Positions 42,146 to 51,060 are shown, numbered from the stretch's first letter. The stretch is DNA of 63,535 nucleotides from an uncultured Roseburia sp. (GCA_910587865.1 CAJUNX010000007.1:55234-118768), one strand, 5' to 3'. Numbers and translations are program-made. Notes: generated from the sequence alone by a model not told the origin.

Positions 42146-43024
42146 CTATTCGATGTTCTGAATCTGCTCCCTCACTTTTTCGATATCTGTCTTAAGCCCG
42201 ATCCCCGTGTCCGAGATGCGGATGTCATTTGTCTTTGACAGGATCGTATTCGCCTCGCGGTTCATCTCCTGCGCGATAAAGTCCAGCTGACGGCCGACGG
42301 CGCCTCCGCGTTCGAGCGTATCCATCATGCTTCTGATGTGGCTTCTGAGCCGTACCGTCTCCTCGTCGACGCAGATCTTATCCGCAAAGATCGTGATCTC
42401 CGTGGCAATCCGCGCGTCGTCGATCGTCTTATCCGCGAGCAGATCCCGCACCTTTTCCTCGAGCCTGCCGCGGTATTCCGCAAGGATCACAGGCGAGCGC
42501 TCCTCGATAAAATCCACATGGGAAAGCATGCTGTGAAGCTTTGACATGAGATCCGGGCGCAGCCGCTCCCCCTCCGCGGCGCGGCTTGCGGCCAGGCGCT
42601 CACAGGCTCCGCGCACCGCAGGTTCGAGATCAGCCCACAGCTCCTTTTCGTCCGCCGGCTGCTCCTGTGCGGTCAGTACCTCGGGGAACCGCGCGAGCGT
42701 GCTCACCCGGATGTCATTCTCAATGCCGAACATCTCCGCCATCTCGTTCATGTGCGCGAGGTACTGCGCCGCAATCTGCGCATTGTACTGCACGGCATAC
42801 TGCTCCTTTGCGCTGTCCTCCATACTGATGCTGACATCTGTCTTTCCCCGTTCGATATATTCCCTGAGAATCCCGCGGACGGCGCTCTCAAACGGGTTTA
42901 ACTGGCGCGGCATCCGGATCCCGATATCCAGATAGCGGTGGTTCACCGACTTTATCTCGACGGTAAAACGACGGTTCGCCGTCACCGTCTCACAACGTCC
43001 GAAACCGGTCATACTCTTTATCAT
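42146..43024 (-). CDS. yicC: YicC-family endoribonuclease
   Basis: YicC proteins are hydrolytic endoribonucleases linked to RNA turnover. The 292-residue protein starts MIKSMTGFGR and contains VEIKSVNHRYLDIGIRMPR and, at the end, GRQLDFIAQEMNREANTILSK, all strongly conserved in the family. It is the first gene of the long operon running to the coiled-coil gene, under the promoter at 43055-43083. Confidence 0.94.
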   Translation of the reverse strand: MIKSMTGFGRCETVTANRRFTVEIKSVNHRYLDIGIRMPRQLNPFESAVRGILREYIERGKTDVSISMEDSAKEQYAVQYNAQIAAQYLAHMNEMAEMFGIENDIRVSTLARFPEVLTAQEQPADEKELWADLEPAVRGACERLAASRAAEGERLRPDLMSKLHSMLSHVDFIEERSPVILAEYRGRLEEKVRDLLADKTIDDARIATEITIFADKICVDEETVRLRSHIRSMMDTLERGGAVGRQLDFIAQEMNREANTILSKTNDIRISDTGIGLKTDIEKVREQIQNIE

Positions 43025-43054
43025 GGGCGTTCTCCTCTGCGTGTAATCCGATAT

Positions 43055-43083
43055 ATTATAAGTCTTCCGGAAAAGGAAGTCAA
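43055..43083 (-). promoter_or_regulatory. Promoter of the yicC-remA-gmk-rpoZ-rimO operon
   Basis: TTGACT and TATAAT on the minus strand are 17 bases apart, about 30 bases before the yicC ATG. Confidence 0.8.
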
Positions 43084-43135
43084 GGGGCGGATCCGACGAT
43101 TCACATCTTCGGACCCCCCCTCCTTTAGCGCTTTC

Positions 43136-44125
43136 CTATTCCGCAAGGATAAGCGTGTCCAGATATCCCTGCTCCTGATAGAGTTCTTCGATCAGGCGGT
43201 TAAAGTACGCCTGCGTGTTATACGCTCCGCCAAAATGAATCCCGTCCGCGAACTGTTCCTCCGGGTAAAACGCAAGCGTCTGAAAATATTCCGCAAAATA
43301 TTCCGCGTACTCCGACGTCTCCAGATAATCCCGCATCGCCGCGACCTGCTCCGTGTTCACCGGATTGTCAGCCTGGGGCGTTGCGAGCAGGTGCAGCGTG
43401 ATCTGGCGCTCCCTGCACAGCGCATGGATGCGCGGGAGGTAGATGCGCGCCGTTTCCGACAGCCACTGCTGTTCGATCGCCCCCACTTCGGCCACCTCAT
43501 TTTTTTCCTTCAGGTAATTCAGGTACAGCTTCCGCCCGACACTTGAATTCCCGATCATGCAAGCCACGGTTTTATTGAGAAACAGGCTGCCGTACAGCTC
43601 TGTCAAGGTTTCTATCGTCTCCGGCGCCAGCCTCTCCAGCATGTCGTACCGCGCGAACGGAATCACCACGTACTGATATCCGTAGATTGTGTCGATATCG
43701 CTCCGAAGCATGTCCGTCCCGATAAACAGGTAGACGTCCGTCACCTCATTGTGGTGGCGCAGGAATTCATCGAGCAGCAGATATTCTCCCGCAAGCGTCA
43801 TGCCGCGGTTGTTTCCGTCAATACAGAAGGACGGATTACAGTCCTGCAGAGAATGAAACATCTGGTTGCAGACGCTGTCGCCGAGGATTAAAACCCTGCA
43901 TGGAACGTCACCGGAGGCATCTGCCGCAACCTTTCTGATATACTGTTCCGCTTCCCCCTCGCCTGCCTTATAATCCGCACTGCCGGTGAGCTTTGCAAAC
44001 CATTCTCTGAAAGGCGGATGTCCCGACAGCCAGAACAGCGTGAACAGCAGGACGACGGAAAGAAGTGCAAACAGACCCAGTTTTTTTACAAATCGTGCCA
44101 AGATTTTCCCCCTTTCTGTCAGCAT
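43136..44125 (-). CDS. SGNH-like membrane-anchored partner of the MBOAT protein
   Basis: A 329-residue protein with an N-terminal membrane anchor (about 15-30, LFALLSVVLLFTLFW) and an extracytoplasmic SGNH/AlgJ- or DltD-like domain. The catalytic Ser fits LILGDSVCNQ near residue 91, and the Asp-x-x-His pair fits ADGIHFGGAYN near residue 293. Such proteins complete O-acyl transfer after an MBOAT partner; the MBOAT gene is directly upstream, stop and start touching. The acceptor polymer is unknown. Confidence 0.8.
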   Translation of the reverse strand: MLTERGKILARFVKKLGLFALLSVVLLFTLFWLSGHPPFREWFAKLTGSADYKAGEGEAEQYIRKVAADASGDVPCRVLILGDSVCNQMFHSLQDCNPSFCIDGNNRGMTLAGEYLLLDEFLRHHNEVTDVYLFIGTDMLRSDIDTIYGYQYVVIPFARYDMLERLAPETIETLTELYGSLFLNKTVACMIGNSSVGRKLYLNYLKEKNEVAEVGAIEQQWLSETARIYLPRIHALCRERQITLHLLATPQADNPVNTEQVAAMRDYLETSEYAEYFAEYFQTLAFYPEEQFADGIHFGGAYNTQAYFNRLIEELYQEQGYLDTLILAE

Positions 44126-45676
44126 CTAAAACTGAAAATAAATAAATTCCGATGCGGGCTGCCCGTAATTCTGGATCAGCAGAACGACAAAGCCCAGCAG
44201 GATGAGAAGATAGCTGATCCAGCGGAACAGCACGTTTTTTGCGGTAAACCAGCCGCGCAGCGAAATGCCGCGTTCATGCACAAGATCCACGAAAAAAAGC
44301 ACCGCAATGCCAAGATACAGCCGCCTGGCCTGGTTTAGATCCAGACCTCTTGCGTACGTAATCATATACCTGAATTCGCCAAATACCGCGGGATTTATCA
44401 TATACCGCAGCATGGAGAGCGCCTGTTTTAATCCGGAAGCGCGGAAAAACAGCCACGCGAGATCACAGAGCACAAAGGTGACGCAGCTTTTTGCGACGCG
44501 GCGGATCAGACTGTCCGGCCGGATGTGCAAAAGCGCGGCAGTCCGCTCCCCTAGCGGCTTCGTCAGCTTTCCGACGATCTGATATATGCCGTGGAGCCCG
44601 CCCCATACCACAAAATGCCAGCTCGCGCCGTGCCACAGCCCGCTGACCAGAAATGTGATCATCAGGTTGCAATACTGTCTGATCCTGCCGCAGCGGCTGC
44701 CGCCGAGCGGAATATAGACGTAATCGCGGAACCAGGTGGAGAGGCTGATATGCCACCTCCGCCAGAAATCCTGTACGCTCACGGCAAAATACGGCTGTCT
44801 GAAATTGTCCATCAGCCGGATCCCGAGCACCTGGGCCGCGCCGATCGCGATATGGCTGTATCCGCCGAAATCACAGTAGATCTGAACGGCGAACAGCACC
44901 GTCGCCCAGACCGCCATCGCAGGCCCGAACGCTTCGTAGTCCGCAAACACCTGACTGACATAGATCGAAGCCGTATCCGCGATGCAGATTTTTTCAAAAT
45001 ACCCCCAAAGCATCAGCAAAAGACCGTTTCGCGCTGCATCATAGTCAAACGGCCGCGGGGTGTCGAGCTGGCGCAGCAGATTTTTGCTCCGCTCGATCGG
45101 TCCGGCTACCAGCTGCGGGAAAAAGGAGACAAAGAGGGCATATTTCAGGAAGTTCGTCTCCGCCGGGATCTCCTTCCGGTAAACGTCGATCAGGTAGCCC
45201 AGCGCCTGGAAGGTGTAAAACGAGATCCCGACCGGCAGAATCAGACCTGCGCCCGCAAAATCCGGTACGGAAATTTCCGTGAACCGGAGCAGGCGCCTTA
45301 CATTTTCCATGAAAAAATCCAGATATTTAAATACAAAGAGCACACTAAGGATCAGTGCGGCGCAGAAAAAGAAAACCGTTTTCCTGCGCCCTGCCGCCGG
45401 ATCCTTCGCGGTCCCGCCCGTCGTCACGCGCCGCCCGAACGACCGTCTCCGATGTACGAAAAAGAAACACGCCGGTCCGCTCTGAAGCAGACATCCGCCC
45501 GCAAAGCTGACCAGAGTGATAAAAAAGATCAGAAGCGCATAAGAGGCGTTCCATCCCATATAGAAATAATAGCTCGCCACAAGCAGCCAGAACTGTCTGT
45601 ATTTCTTCGGGAGAAGATAATAAGAAAATAATACAATGGGAAAAAACAGTAAAAACTCAAAAGAATTAAAAAGCAT
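44126..45676 (-). CDS. MBOAT-family O-acyltransferase
   Basis: A 516-residue multi-pass membrane O-acyltransferase of the AlgI/DltB type, which moves acyl groups across the membrane to surface polymers. FNSFEFLLFFPIVLFSYYLLP at the start, the GYSHIAIGAAQVLG and DFWRRWHISLSTWFRDYVYIPLG blocks, and the catalytic His in SGLWHGASWHFVVWGG are present. A charged loop (HRRRSFGRRVTTGGTAKDPAAG, near residue 80) looks like low-complexity filler. ATG at 45676 is used; the promoter is at 45741-45769. It is paired with the SGNH protein. Confidence 0.9.
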   Translation of the reverse strand: MLFNSFEFLLFFPIVLFSYYLLPKKYRQFWLLVASYYFYMGWNASYALLIFFITLVSFAGGCLLQSGPACFFFVHRRRSFGRRVTTGGTAKDPAAGRRKTVFFFCAALILSVLFVFKYLDFFMENVRRLLRFTEISVPDFAGAGLILPVGISFYTFQALGYLIDVYRKEIPAETNFLKYALFVSFFPQLVAGPIERSKNLLRQLDTPRPFDYDAARNGLLLMLWGYFEKICIADTASIYVSQVFADYEAFGPAMAVWATVLFAVQIYCDFGGYSHIAIGAAQVLGIRLMDNFRQPYFAVSVQDFWRRWHISLSTWFRDYVYIPLGGSRCGRIRQYCNLMITFLVSGLWHGASWHFVVWGGLHGIYQIVGKLTKPLGERTAALLHIRPDSLIRRVAKSCVTFVLCDLAWLFFRASGLKQALSMLRYMINPAVFGEFRYMITYARGLDLNQARRLYLGIAVLFFVDLVHERGISLRGWFTAKNVLFRWISYLLILLGFVVLLIQNYGQPASEFIYFQF

Positions 45677-45740
45677 CCCGCCGCTCCGTTTCTCTCTGCC
45701 GTACAAATCATGACATCAGACGACAAAAATAATCAATTTT

Positions 45741-45769
45741 ATTATAGACAGTGACCGTAAGGCTGTCAA
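45741..45769 (-). promoter_or_regulatory. Promoter of the MBOAT-SGNH pair
   Basis: A perfect TTGACA and TATAAT with a 17-base spacer on the minus strand. Confidence 0.85.
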
Positions 45770-45858
45770 TAAAAATGCATAGTTTCCCGTTTTTCTCTCC
45801 ATACTATAGCAGAACATAAACTCCTGCCGCCCGCAGGAAGAAAGAGGAGGAATCGATT

Positions 45859-46293
45859 ATGGTCAGTAAGGATACCGTATATCTGCTGCGCGAATGCAAC
45901 GCCGGCACCCAGATGGCGGTCTATTCGCTGAATGAAGTACTGGGAAACGTGAAGGATCAGAAGCTCTGCGACATTCTGACCGCTTCCAGAAATCATCACG
46001 AACAGCTTGGAAATGAACTGCACATCCTGCTTCAGAAACACGGGGAGGAGACGAAAGATCCGGGGATGATGGCAAAAGGGATGTCCTGGGTAAAGACAAA
46101 CGCAAAGCTCGCCATTGATGACAGTGACCGTGTCTGTGCGGATCTGATCACCGACGGTTGTAATATGGGCATAAAAACCATACAGCGCCACATCAATCAG
46201 TACCCCGCTGCCGATAAGGAAGCGAGGGGAAAAGCAAAGGAACTGATCAGCATAGAGGAGGCGCTCGCCGGAGACCTGAAAGCATTTTTATAA
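45859..46293 (+). CDS. Ferritin-like DUF2383-type helical protein
   Basis: A 144-residue all-helical protein resembling the ferritin-like DUF2383/PA2169 group. The pattern of helices with spaced acidic and His residues (YSLNEVLGNVKDQKL, ASRNHHEQLGNELHILLQKHGE) fits a four-helix bundle. Whether it binds metal is uncertain. A strong AGGAGG is upstream, and a bidirectional terminator follows. It faces the HPr-like gene. Related proteins are often stress- or sporulation-associated, an inference only. Confidence 0.65.
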   Translation: MVSKDTVYLLRECNAGTQMAVYSLNEVLGNVKDQKLCDILTASRNHHEQLGNELHILLQKHGEETKDPGMMAKGMSWVKTNAKLAIDDSDRVCADLITDGCNMGIKTIQRHINQYPAADKEARGKAKELISIEEALAGDLKAFL

Positions 46294-46310
46294 GACAGCC
46301 GGCAAACGAT

Positions 46311-46352
46311 AAAAACCGGGAAAGACCCACGGTCTGAACTCCCGGTTTTTTT
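46311..46352. terminator. Bidirectional intrinsic terminator
   Basis: AAAAACCGGGA (46311-46321) pairs with TCCCGGTTTTTTT (46340-46352), with an inner GACC/GGTC pair. It serves the ferritin-like gene on plus and, through the A-run, the HPr-like gene on minus. Confidence 0.9.
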
Positions 46353-46371
46353 GTGCGTCCGCCGCTTCCTG

Positions 46372-46599
46372 TCAGCTGCAGATAAATTCCTGAATCTCAC
46401 GGATCACCGGCTCTTCGTCGTTATAGATCATTAATGTGAGCGGCGCCGAGAGGTCCATCGCGTAGACCCCGAGGATCGACTTGCCGTCCACACAGCGGTT
46501 TCCTCTCGTCAGATCAAACGGCCCTCTGTAGTGTCCGAGGATATTGCAGAGCCGCTCAGCCTTTTCCGGTGCGTTGATCAATACCTGTACCTGTGTCAT
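46372..46599 (-). CDS. HPr-like protein lacking the phospho-His
   Basis: A 75-residue protein with the HPr fold pattern (NILGHYRGPFDLTRGNRCVDGKSILGVYAMDL). The Ser-46-like region DGKSILG is kept, but the N-terminal His-15 motif of true HPr is absent. It therefore cannot carry PTS phosphate and is a Crh-like or structural relative. It is a single gene between two terminator/repeat regions; it might sense Ser-phosphorylation, which is inference. Confidence 0.8.
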   Translation of the reverse strand: MTQVQVLINAPEKAERLCNILGHYRGPFDLTRGNRCVDGKSILGVYAMDLSAPLTLMIYNDEEPVIREIQEFICS

Positions 46600-46657
46600 G
46601 TCTGTTTCCTTTCCTGTCCGTCGCTGTTTTCCTCCCGTTGCAGCACCGTTTTTTTAA

Positions 46658-46743
46658 GGAAACGCGTTTTCCGTCTGAAAGCGTCTTTTCACGGAGGACG
46701 ACGGTTTCGCCCGAAAACACGTTCATAAGGAAAACGCGTTCCC
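46658..46743. repeat. Inverted repeat element downstream of blaI
   Basis: GGAAACGCGTTTTCC (46658-46672) and GGAAAACGCGTTCCC (46729-46743) are inverted copies with one mismatch; each arm is also nearly self-complementary around CGCG. It fills much of the 199-base gap between blaI and the HPr-like gene. Confidence 0.7.
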
Positions 46744-46798
46744 GCTGCCGGGAGATACGGATGATACAGAAAGTATTCCACAGGCCGGACCGCTTTAA

Positions 46799-47164
46799 TC
46801 AGTCCGTTTCTCTGTAAGTGTCAATCATTCGTTTTAATGCTTCCGCTTCCTCCTCCTTCAGCTTTTTCGAACCGAGAAAGGATGCGAGAAAATCCGGCAG
46901 GGAGCCTCCGAACGTTCGTTCGATAAAGTAGTTTGATTCCACTGCCCGGCACTTCTCCATCGGCACGAGAACGGAGACGACGGCATGTTCATTCCGGATG
47001 AAACCGCGGCCGCACAGTTTTTTGATCACGGTATATGTCGTTGATTTTTTCCAGCCCAGCTCTTTCTGACTGAGCGCGGCCAGCTGTCCGGACCCGATGG
47101 GAGCATGCTCCCACACCAGTGTCATGAAGCGGTATTCGCTGTCGCAAAGTCGTAAATCTTCCAT
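46799..47164 (-). CDS. blaI: BlaI/MecI-type repressor
   Basis: A 121-residue winged-helix repressor of the BlaI/MecI/CopY class, normally released from DNA after cleavage triggered by its membrane partner. The helix-turn-helix includes LAALSQKELGWKKSTTYTVIKKLCGRGFI, and the C-terminal half is the dimerisation helix (RAVESNYFIERTFGG onwards). ATG at 47164 has GGAG six bases upstream; an ATG at 47176 overlaps it. It is 22 bp downstream of the BlaR1-like gene, the reverse of the usual blaI-blaR1 order. Its operators are seen at 48837-48880. Confidence 0.88.
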   Translation of the reverse strand: MEDLRLCDSEYRFMTLVWEHAPIGSGQLAALSQKELGWKKSTTYTVIKKLCGRGFIRNEHAVVSVLVPMEKCRAVESNYFIERTFGGSLPDFLASFLGSKKLKEEEAEALKRMIDTYRETD

Positions 47165-47186
47165 AAAAATCTCCATTCCGATCGTG

Positions 47187-48788
47187 TCAGCCTGTTTTGA
47201 CGGAAAGCTCCGGCTGCGCTGTCTCAAGCAGTGTAAGAAGACACTCTGTCTGCTCTGCGGAAACGCCGTATTCTTTTACATCCACACCGAGTACGGCATT
47301 GACGTCGGTTGCCGTGACAGACCAGGTCACCCGTTCCCCCTCAGACTCACAGTCCCAGCTGAATTCCCCACAGTTTTCCGTCAGCGCCAGAAACAGCACC
47401 GCGTTTTTCCACATCAGCGCTTCGTCCGGCGGATCCGCAAAATGCAGCGTGATGCCGTATGGCTCTTCGGTCGTCTGCAACTGCATGCTCTGATAATGGA
47501 TGCCTGAAAGATCCGTCCCGGTCGCCTCCCAGATCACGTCAAGCCGGCGGCCGCCTGCAGGCGCATCGCCGATATAGCGTCCGGCGGCCTGATAAAGCCG
47601 CTCCGCGATCACGGCCCGGGTTTCTGTCTCTGTCTCCCGGTCCGGGTCGGACTTTTGGGATCGCCGGGCAGGGTTCCCGTCGGTCAGACAGACCGCCGCG
47701 AGCAGGAGCAGAAAAATGGCTGCGGCAGTAAGCTCCCACAGCGACTTTTTTCTGAAGGAGAGTGCATGGCGGATCCGCTGCCGGATCTCATGTTCCCCAA
47801 AGCACGGGCCGGCCACCGGAATCGCCTGCTTTTCACAGGAAAAGCGCAGCAGCAGGCGACTGTATTCTTTTCTGTCATCCGCACTGCTGTTTTTCAGCAC
47901 ATGTTCGTCGCAGCTTAACTCCATATCGCGGTTCATCCAGACATACGAAAGCCAGACCAGCGGATGAAACCAGTAGACACAAAGCAGCGCATATGCAAAC
48001 CACTTGATCAGATGATCCTTTCGCCGCAGATGATACCGTTCATGCGAGAGTACATAGCTCCTCTCCCGCCCGGTCAGATGATGCGGCAGATAAATCACCG
48101 GACGAAAGATGCCGAACACAAACGGCGCATGGACATGTTCGCACTCAAAGACGTCTTCCTCTGAGCGGATCGCACAGCGCAGCCGTCTGCTTAAAATGAA
48201 ACAGGAAGAGACGGCGTATCCGGCCAGAAGCAGGAGGCCGGCCAGCCAGATCACACAGAAGATCCCGCGCTGATCCGCAATGGCGGCAGCGTTTCTGGCA
48301 GACGCCGCCAGGCGCCGGATGCCGTACCGTCCGGATGCCGACGGCGCCGTATCGTCCGGCCCGGATCCGGAGGATGTGCGGGCAGCGTCTTTTGGCGCGG
48401 GCGAAATATCTGTGCTGCCGGCGCCGGATGCCGGCAGTGAGAGGTCTGTACGTTCCGCGGCAAGTCCGCCGGATGCCGACGGCGCCGTATCGTCCGGCCC
48501 GGATCCGCCTGCGGTGTGCCCGCCCTCTTCGGCGGCCGGTTCCGCCCTCCGGTCCGGCTCCGCCTCGCGGAGAACGGATTCTCCCGGTAGCAGGCGACAG
48601 ATGCTGATTTCCGATACCGGCAGCACCGGACAGCAGAGACGGAGCGCCACAATCCCCCACAGCAGGCAGCACAGCCGTTTTGACACTCTGCCGATCACAA
48701 TCCGGGCCGCCATCACCGCCAGAATCACAATCGTGGCGTGAAAGGCCAGATATCTGACATAAGAAAAAAGGTACATGACAGATTCCAT
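47187..48788 (-). CDS. BlaR1/MecR1-like M56 sensor peptidase
   Basis: A 533-residue membrane metalloprotease. Helices near 5-32 and 175-195 flank a long linker; the zinc motif is HERYH (249-253) and a second motif ends NRDMELSCDEHVL (287-298). About 170 C-terminal residues after a last membrane span (near 370-385) form an external domain. It lacks the penicillin-binding motifs of BlaR1 (no SxxK sensor domain is evident), so the signal is unknown. Residues about 75-155 are a low-complexity linker with two copies of GSGPDDTAPSASG. The start at 48788 has GGAAGGAG upstream. It is co-transcribed with blaI. Confidence 0.85.
   Translation of the reverse strand: MESVMYLFSYVRYLAFHATIVILAVMAARIVIGRVSKRLCCLLWGIVALRLCCPVLPVSEISICRLLPGESVLREAEPDRRAEPAAEEGGHTAGGSGPDDTAPSASGGLAAERTDLSLPASGAGSTDISPAPKDAARTSSGSGPDDTAPSASGRYGIRRLAASARNAAAIADQRGIFCVIWLAGLLLLAGYAVSSCFILSRRLRCAIRSEEDVFECEHVHAPFVFGIFRPVIYLPHHLTGRERSYVLSHERYHLRRKDHLIKWFAYALLCVYWFHPLVWLSYVWMNRDMELSCDEHVLKNSSADDRKEYSRLLLRFSCEKQAIPVAGPCFGEHEIRQRIRHALSFRKKSLWELTAAAIFLLLLAAVCLTDGNPARRSQKSDPDRETETETRAVIAERLYQAAGRYIGDAPAGGRRLDVIWEATGTDLSGIHYQSMQLQTTEEPYGITLHFADPPDEALMWKNAVLFLALTENCGEFSWDCESEGERVTWSVTATDVNAVLGVDVKEYGVSAEQTECLLTLLETAQPELSVKTG
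48331..48507. repeat. Perfect 39 bp direct repeat in the BlaR1-like linker
   Basis: CCGGATGCCGACGGCGCCGT (start of a 39-base identical segment) occurs at 48331-48369 and 48469-48507. The 138 bp offset is a multiple of three, so the linker frame is kept. Confidence 0.95.
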
Positions 48789-48836
48789 ACCGGTCTCCTT
48801 CCTGTTTACACAGACCTGTCTGTATCTGTCACACAG

Positions 48837-48892
48837 GTCTACTGTTATAGACTTCATGCTTTCAGTCTATAACAGTAGACCTGTTTTGTCAA
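48837..48892 (-). promoter_or_regulatory. blaR1-blaI promoter with two operators
   Basis: On the minus strand TTGACA (48892-48887) and TAGACT (48869-48864) are 17 bases apart. Two copies of the palindrome GTCTACTGTTATAGAC (48837-48852 and, inverted as GTCTATAACAGTAGAC, 48865-48880) flank and overlap the -10. They look like the repressor sites of the adjacent BlaI-type protein. A third related dyad (AGACCTGTCTG / ACACAGGTCT) lies at 48812-48840. Confidence 0.85.
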
Positions 48893-48959
48893 TCCCCGTT
48901 CTGGAAGGCAGGTCTTCGGCCTCTCTGCCCTGTTTTTCGGACCGGCCTTTTTGATAACA

Positions 48960-50756
48960 TTACAGCAATTCCTCCAGCTGTTCGATGATGCTGCCGAAGA
49001 CGTCGAGCGCCTCCTGCACCGGGGCCGGATCTTCCATATCGACACCGGCAATTTTTAACAGCTCCACCGGGGATTTGGTACAGCCGCCGCACAGAAACTT
49101 CCGATAGCGTTCCACCGCGGGCGCGCCTTCTTTTAAAATCGCATGCGCGATCGCCACCGCCGCCGAGAAACCGGTCGCATACTGATACACGTAAAAGTCA
49201 TAGTAAAAATGCGGGATTCTCGCCCATTCATACGCGATTTCCGGATCCGATACCATATCCTCCCCATAATAGTTCTGGTTCAGCTTTAAGTAGAGCGCAG
49301 ACAGGCTCTCCGCCGTGATGCCTTCCCCGTTCTCCGCCATCTGATTGGTGAGCAGCTCATATTCCGCGAACATCGTCTGCCGGAATACCGTTCCCTTAAA
49401 GCTGTCCAGGTAGTGGTTTAGCAGGTATGCCCGCTCTTTTTTGTCGTCCGTGTGCGCGAGCAGATATTCCATCAGCAGAATTTCATTGCAGGTGGACGCC
49501 ACCTCGGCCACGAAGATTTTATACTGCGAGTAGATAAACGGCTGGGCTTCATTGGAATAATAGGAATGCATGGCATGTCCCATCTCATGCGCCAGCGTAA
49601 ACATGTTGTCCAGCGTGTCGTGATAATTTAACAGCACATAGGGATGAGCGCCGTACGCGCCTGCCGAATATGCGCCGCTGCGCTTTCCGCGGTTCTCGTA
49701 AACGTCGATCCAGCGGTTCTCAAAGCCCTCTTTCACCTTGCCGACATATTCCTCCCCCAGGGGCGCAAGCGCGGCGAGAACCGTTTCTTTTGCCTGATCA
49801 AACGGAATCTTTTTCGCAGCATCCGCAATCATCGGCGTGTAGATATCGTACATATGAAGCTCTTCCACGCCAAGGCAGCGTTTGCGGAGCGATACATAGC
49901 GGTGCAGCTTTGATAAATTCCGTCTGACGGTCTCAAGCAGATTATGATACACCTTTGACGGCACGTTGTTCGCATCCACGGCAGCCTCCAGCGTGGACGG
50001 ATAGTTTCTCGCCTTCGCGTGGAAGATCTGCTGTCTGATCTGACCGGCGTAAAGCCCTGCCAGCGTGCCGGCAAACTGCTGGTATACACTGTAAAATCCG
50101 AGAAATGCGTCCTTTCTGACCCGCCGGTCGGACGATTCCTCAAACGGGACAAAATTCCCGGTGGTAAGACGCACCACATCGCCGTTTTCGTCCGTGATCT
50201 CCGGAAACAGGAAATCGGCGTTGTTTAAAACGGAAAAGACCTGCGACGGCGTCTGCGACATCTCGGCGGTCATCGCGACTAACTTTTCCTGCTCCGCAGA
50301 AAGCACATGGTCTTTTGTGCGGCGGATCTCGGCGATCTGCTCCCGGTAGAGGGAAAGCGCCGGCTCCTCTGCGATATAGCGGTCGATCACCGCCTCATCG
50401 GCGGATAACAGTTCCGGTACGACAAACGACGTCGCACTCTGATACTCCGCATAGCTGCGGTATACATTCTGTGACATCGCCTGATGCTCCGTGTTTTTCT
50501 GATCCTGATCATAGAGACGCTCCGCATAGCTGAAGGCCCGCCCGAGAAGCTCCTCCGCCTTTGCCGACTGCTCTAAAACGGACAAAAGCTCCGCCGCGGA
50601 GGAGGTTACACGCCCCTGCATCCCGGCAATCTGTTTTGTCACGGAACCGATCTCTGCAAGATCTTTTTCCCACGCCTCCTTCGAGACGTACAGTGCGCTA
50701 AGATCCCAGGTGTCTTCCACACGGACCTCACTTCGTTCTGGTATGTTTTTTGCCAT
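48960..50756 (-). CDS. pepF: Oligoendopeptidase F (M3B)
   Basis: PepF is a cytosolic zinc oligopeptidase. The 598-residue sequence begins RSEVRVEDTWDLSALY, the family start, and carries the zinc site AHEMGHAMHSYYS (about residue 385) and the later EVASTCNEILLMEYLL with the third ligand. ATG at 50756 is preceded by a suitable site in CAGAAATGAGGGG. It has a weak promoter (TATAAT at 50888-50883) inside the upstream repeat copy. Confidence 0.94.
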   Translation of the reverse strand: MAKNIPERSEVRVEDTWDLSALYVSKEAWEKDLAEIGSVTKQIAGMQGRVTSSAAELLSVLEQSAKAEELLGRAFSYAERLYDQDQKNTEHQAMSQNVYRSYAEYQSATSFVVPELLSADEAVIDRYIAEEPALSLYREQIAEIRRTKDHVLSAEQEKLVAMTAEMSQTPSQVFSVLNNADFLFPEITDENGDVVRLTTGNFVPFEESSDRRVRKDAFLGFYSVYQQFAGTLAGLYAGQIRQQIFHAKARNYPSTLEAAVDANNVPSKVYHNLLETVRRNLSKLHRYVSLRKRCLGVEELHMYDIYTPMIADAAKKIPFDQAKETVLAALAPLGEEYVGKVKEGFENRWIDVYENRGKRSGAYSAGAYGAHPYVLLNYHDTLDNMFTLAHEMGHAMHSYYSNEAQPFIYSQYKIFVAEVASTCNEILLMEYLLAHTDDKKERAYLLNHYLDSFKGTVFRQTMFAEYELLTNQMAENGEGITAESLSALYLKLNQNYYGEDMVSDPEIAYEWARIPHFYYDFYVYQYATGFSAAVAIAHAILKEGAPAVERYRKFLCGGCTKSPVELLKIAGVDMEDPAPVQEALDVFGSIIEQLEELL

Positions 50757-50840
50757 GATTCCCCTCATTTCTGCGCCGGATACCGACGCGCTTCTATTGT
50801 GACGCAGGGCAGAAACATGCGCGTCCGGATGCTTTCGGAT

Positions 50841-50888
50841 GCCTGTGTGAAACGCATGACGCTTCGACCCTGACAGCTTTTGATTATA
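50841..50888. repeat. Half copy of the dispersed palindromic repeat
   Basis: GCCTGTGTGAAACGCATGAC and the following CTTCGACCCTGACAGC and GATTATAT blocks match, in order, the inverse strand of the element at 21781-21865 (GGCGTGAAACACATGAC, CTTCTGACCCTGGCATC, ATATAAT). It lies upstream of pepF. The rest of 50757-51060 shows no gene. Confidence 0.7.
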
Positions 50889-51060
50889 TCACATCCTCCC
50901 TGTTTACGAAACCATATTTCCTGCCGAAAAAAATTTGCATCAAAACCGCAGCCGCTCCGCCTGACCTGTGAAAAGAAAGGGGGAATGCCGTGCGGACTTC
51001 CTCTGATGGCGCCGCATCACAGGATTTTGTGGACAATGGGAAGAAAGAAATAAGCGCTAA

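Noticed and set aside
43114..43120. G7 run as a second phase-variation site
   Set aside because: It is short, lies between genes and outside the promoter elements of yicC.
44591..45631. A long open frame antisense to the MBOAT gene
   Set aside because: It mirrors the codon pattern of the clear MBOAT gene, has no ribosome site and gives a basic low-complexity product.
46799..48788. Beta-lactam resistance locus
   Set aside because: There is no beta-lactamase or altered penicillin-binding protein nearby and the sensor lacks a penicillin-binding domain.
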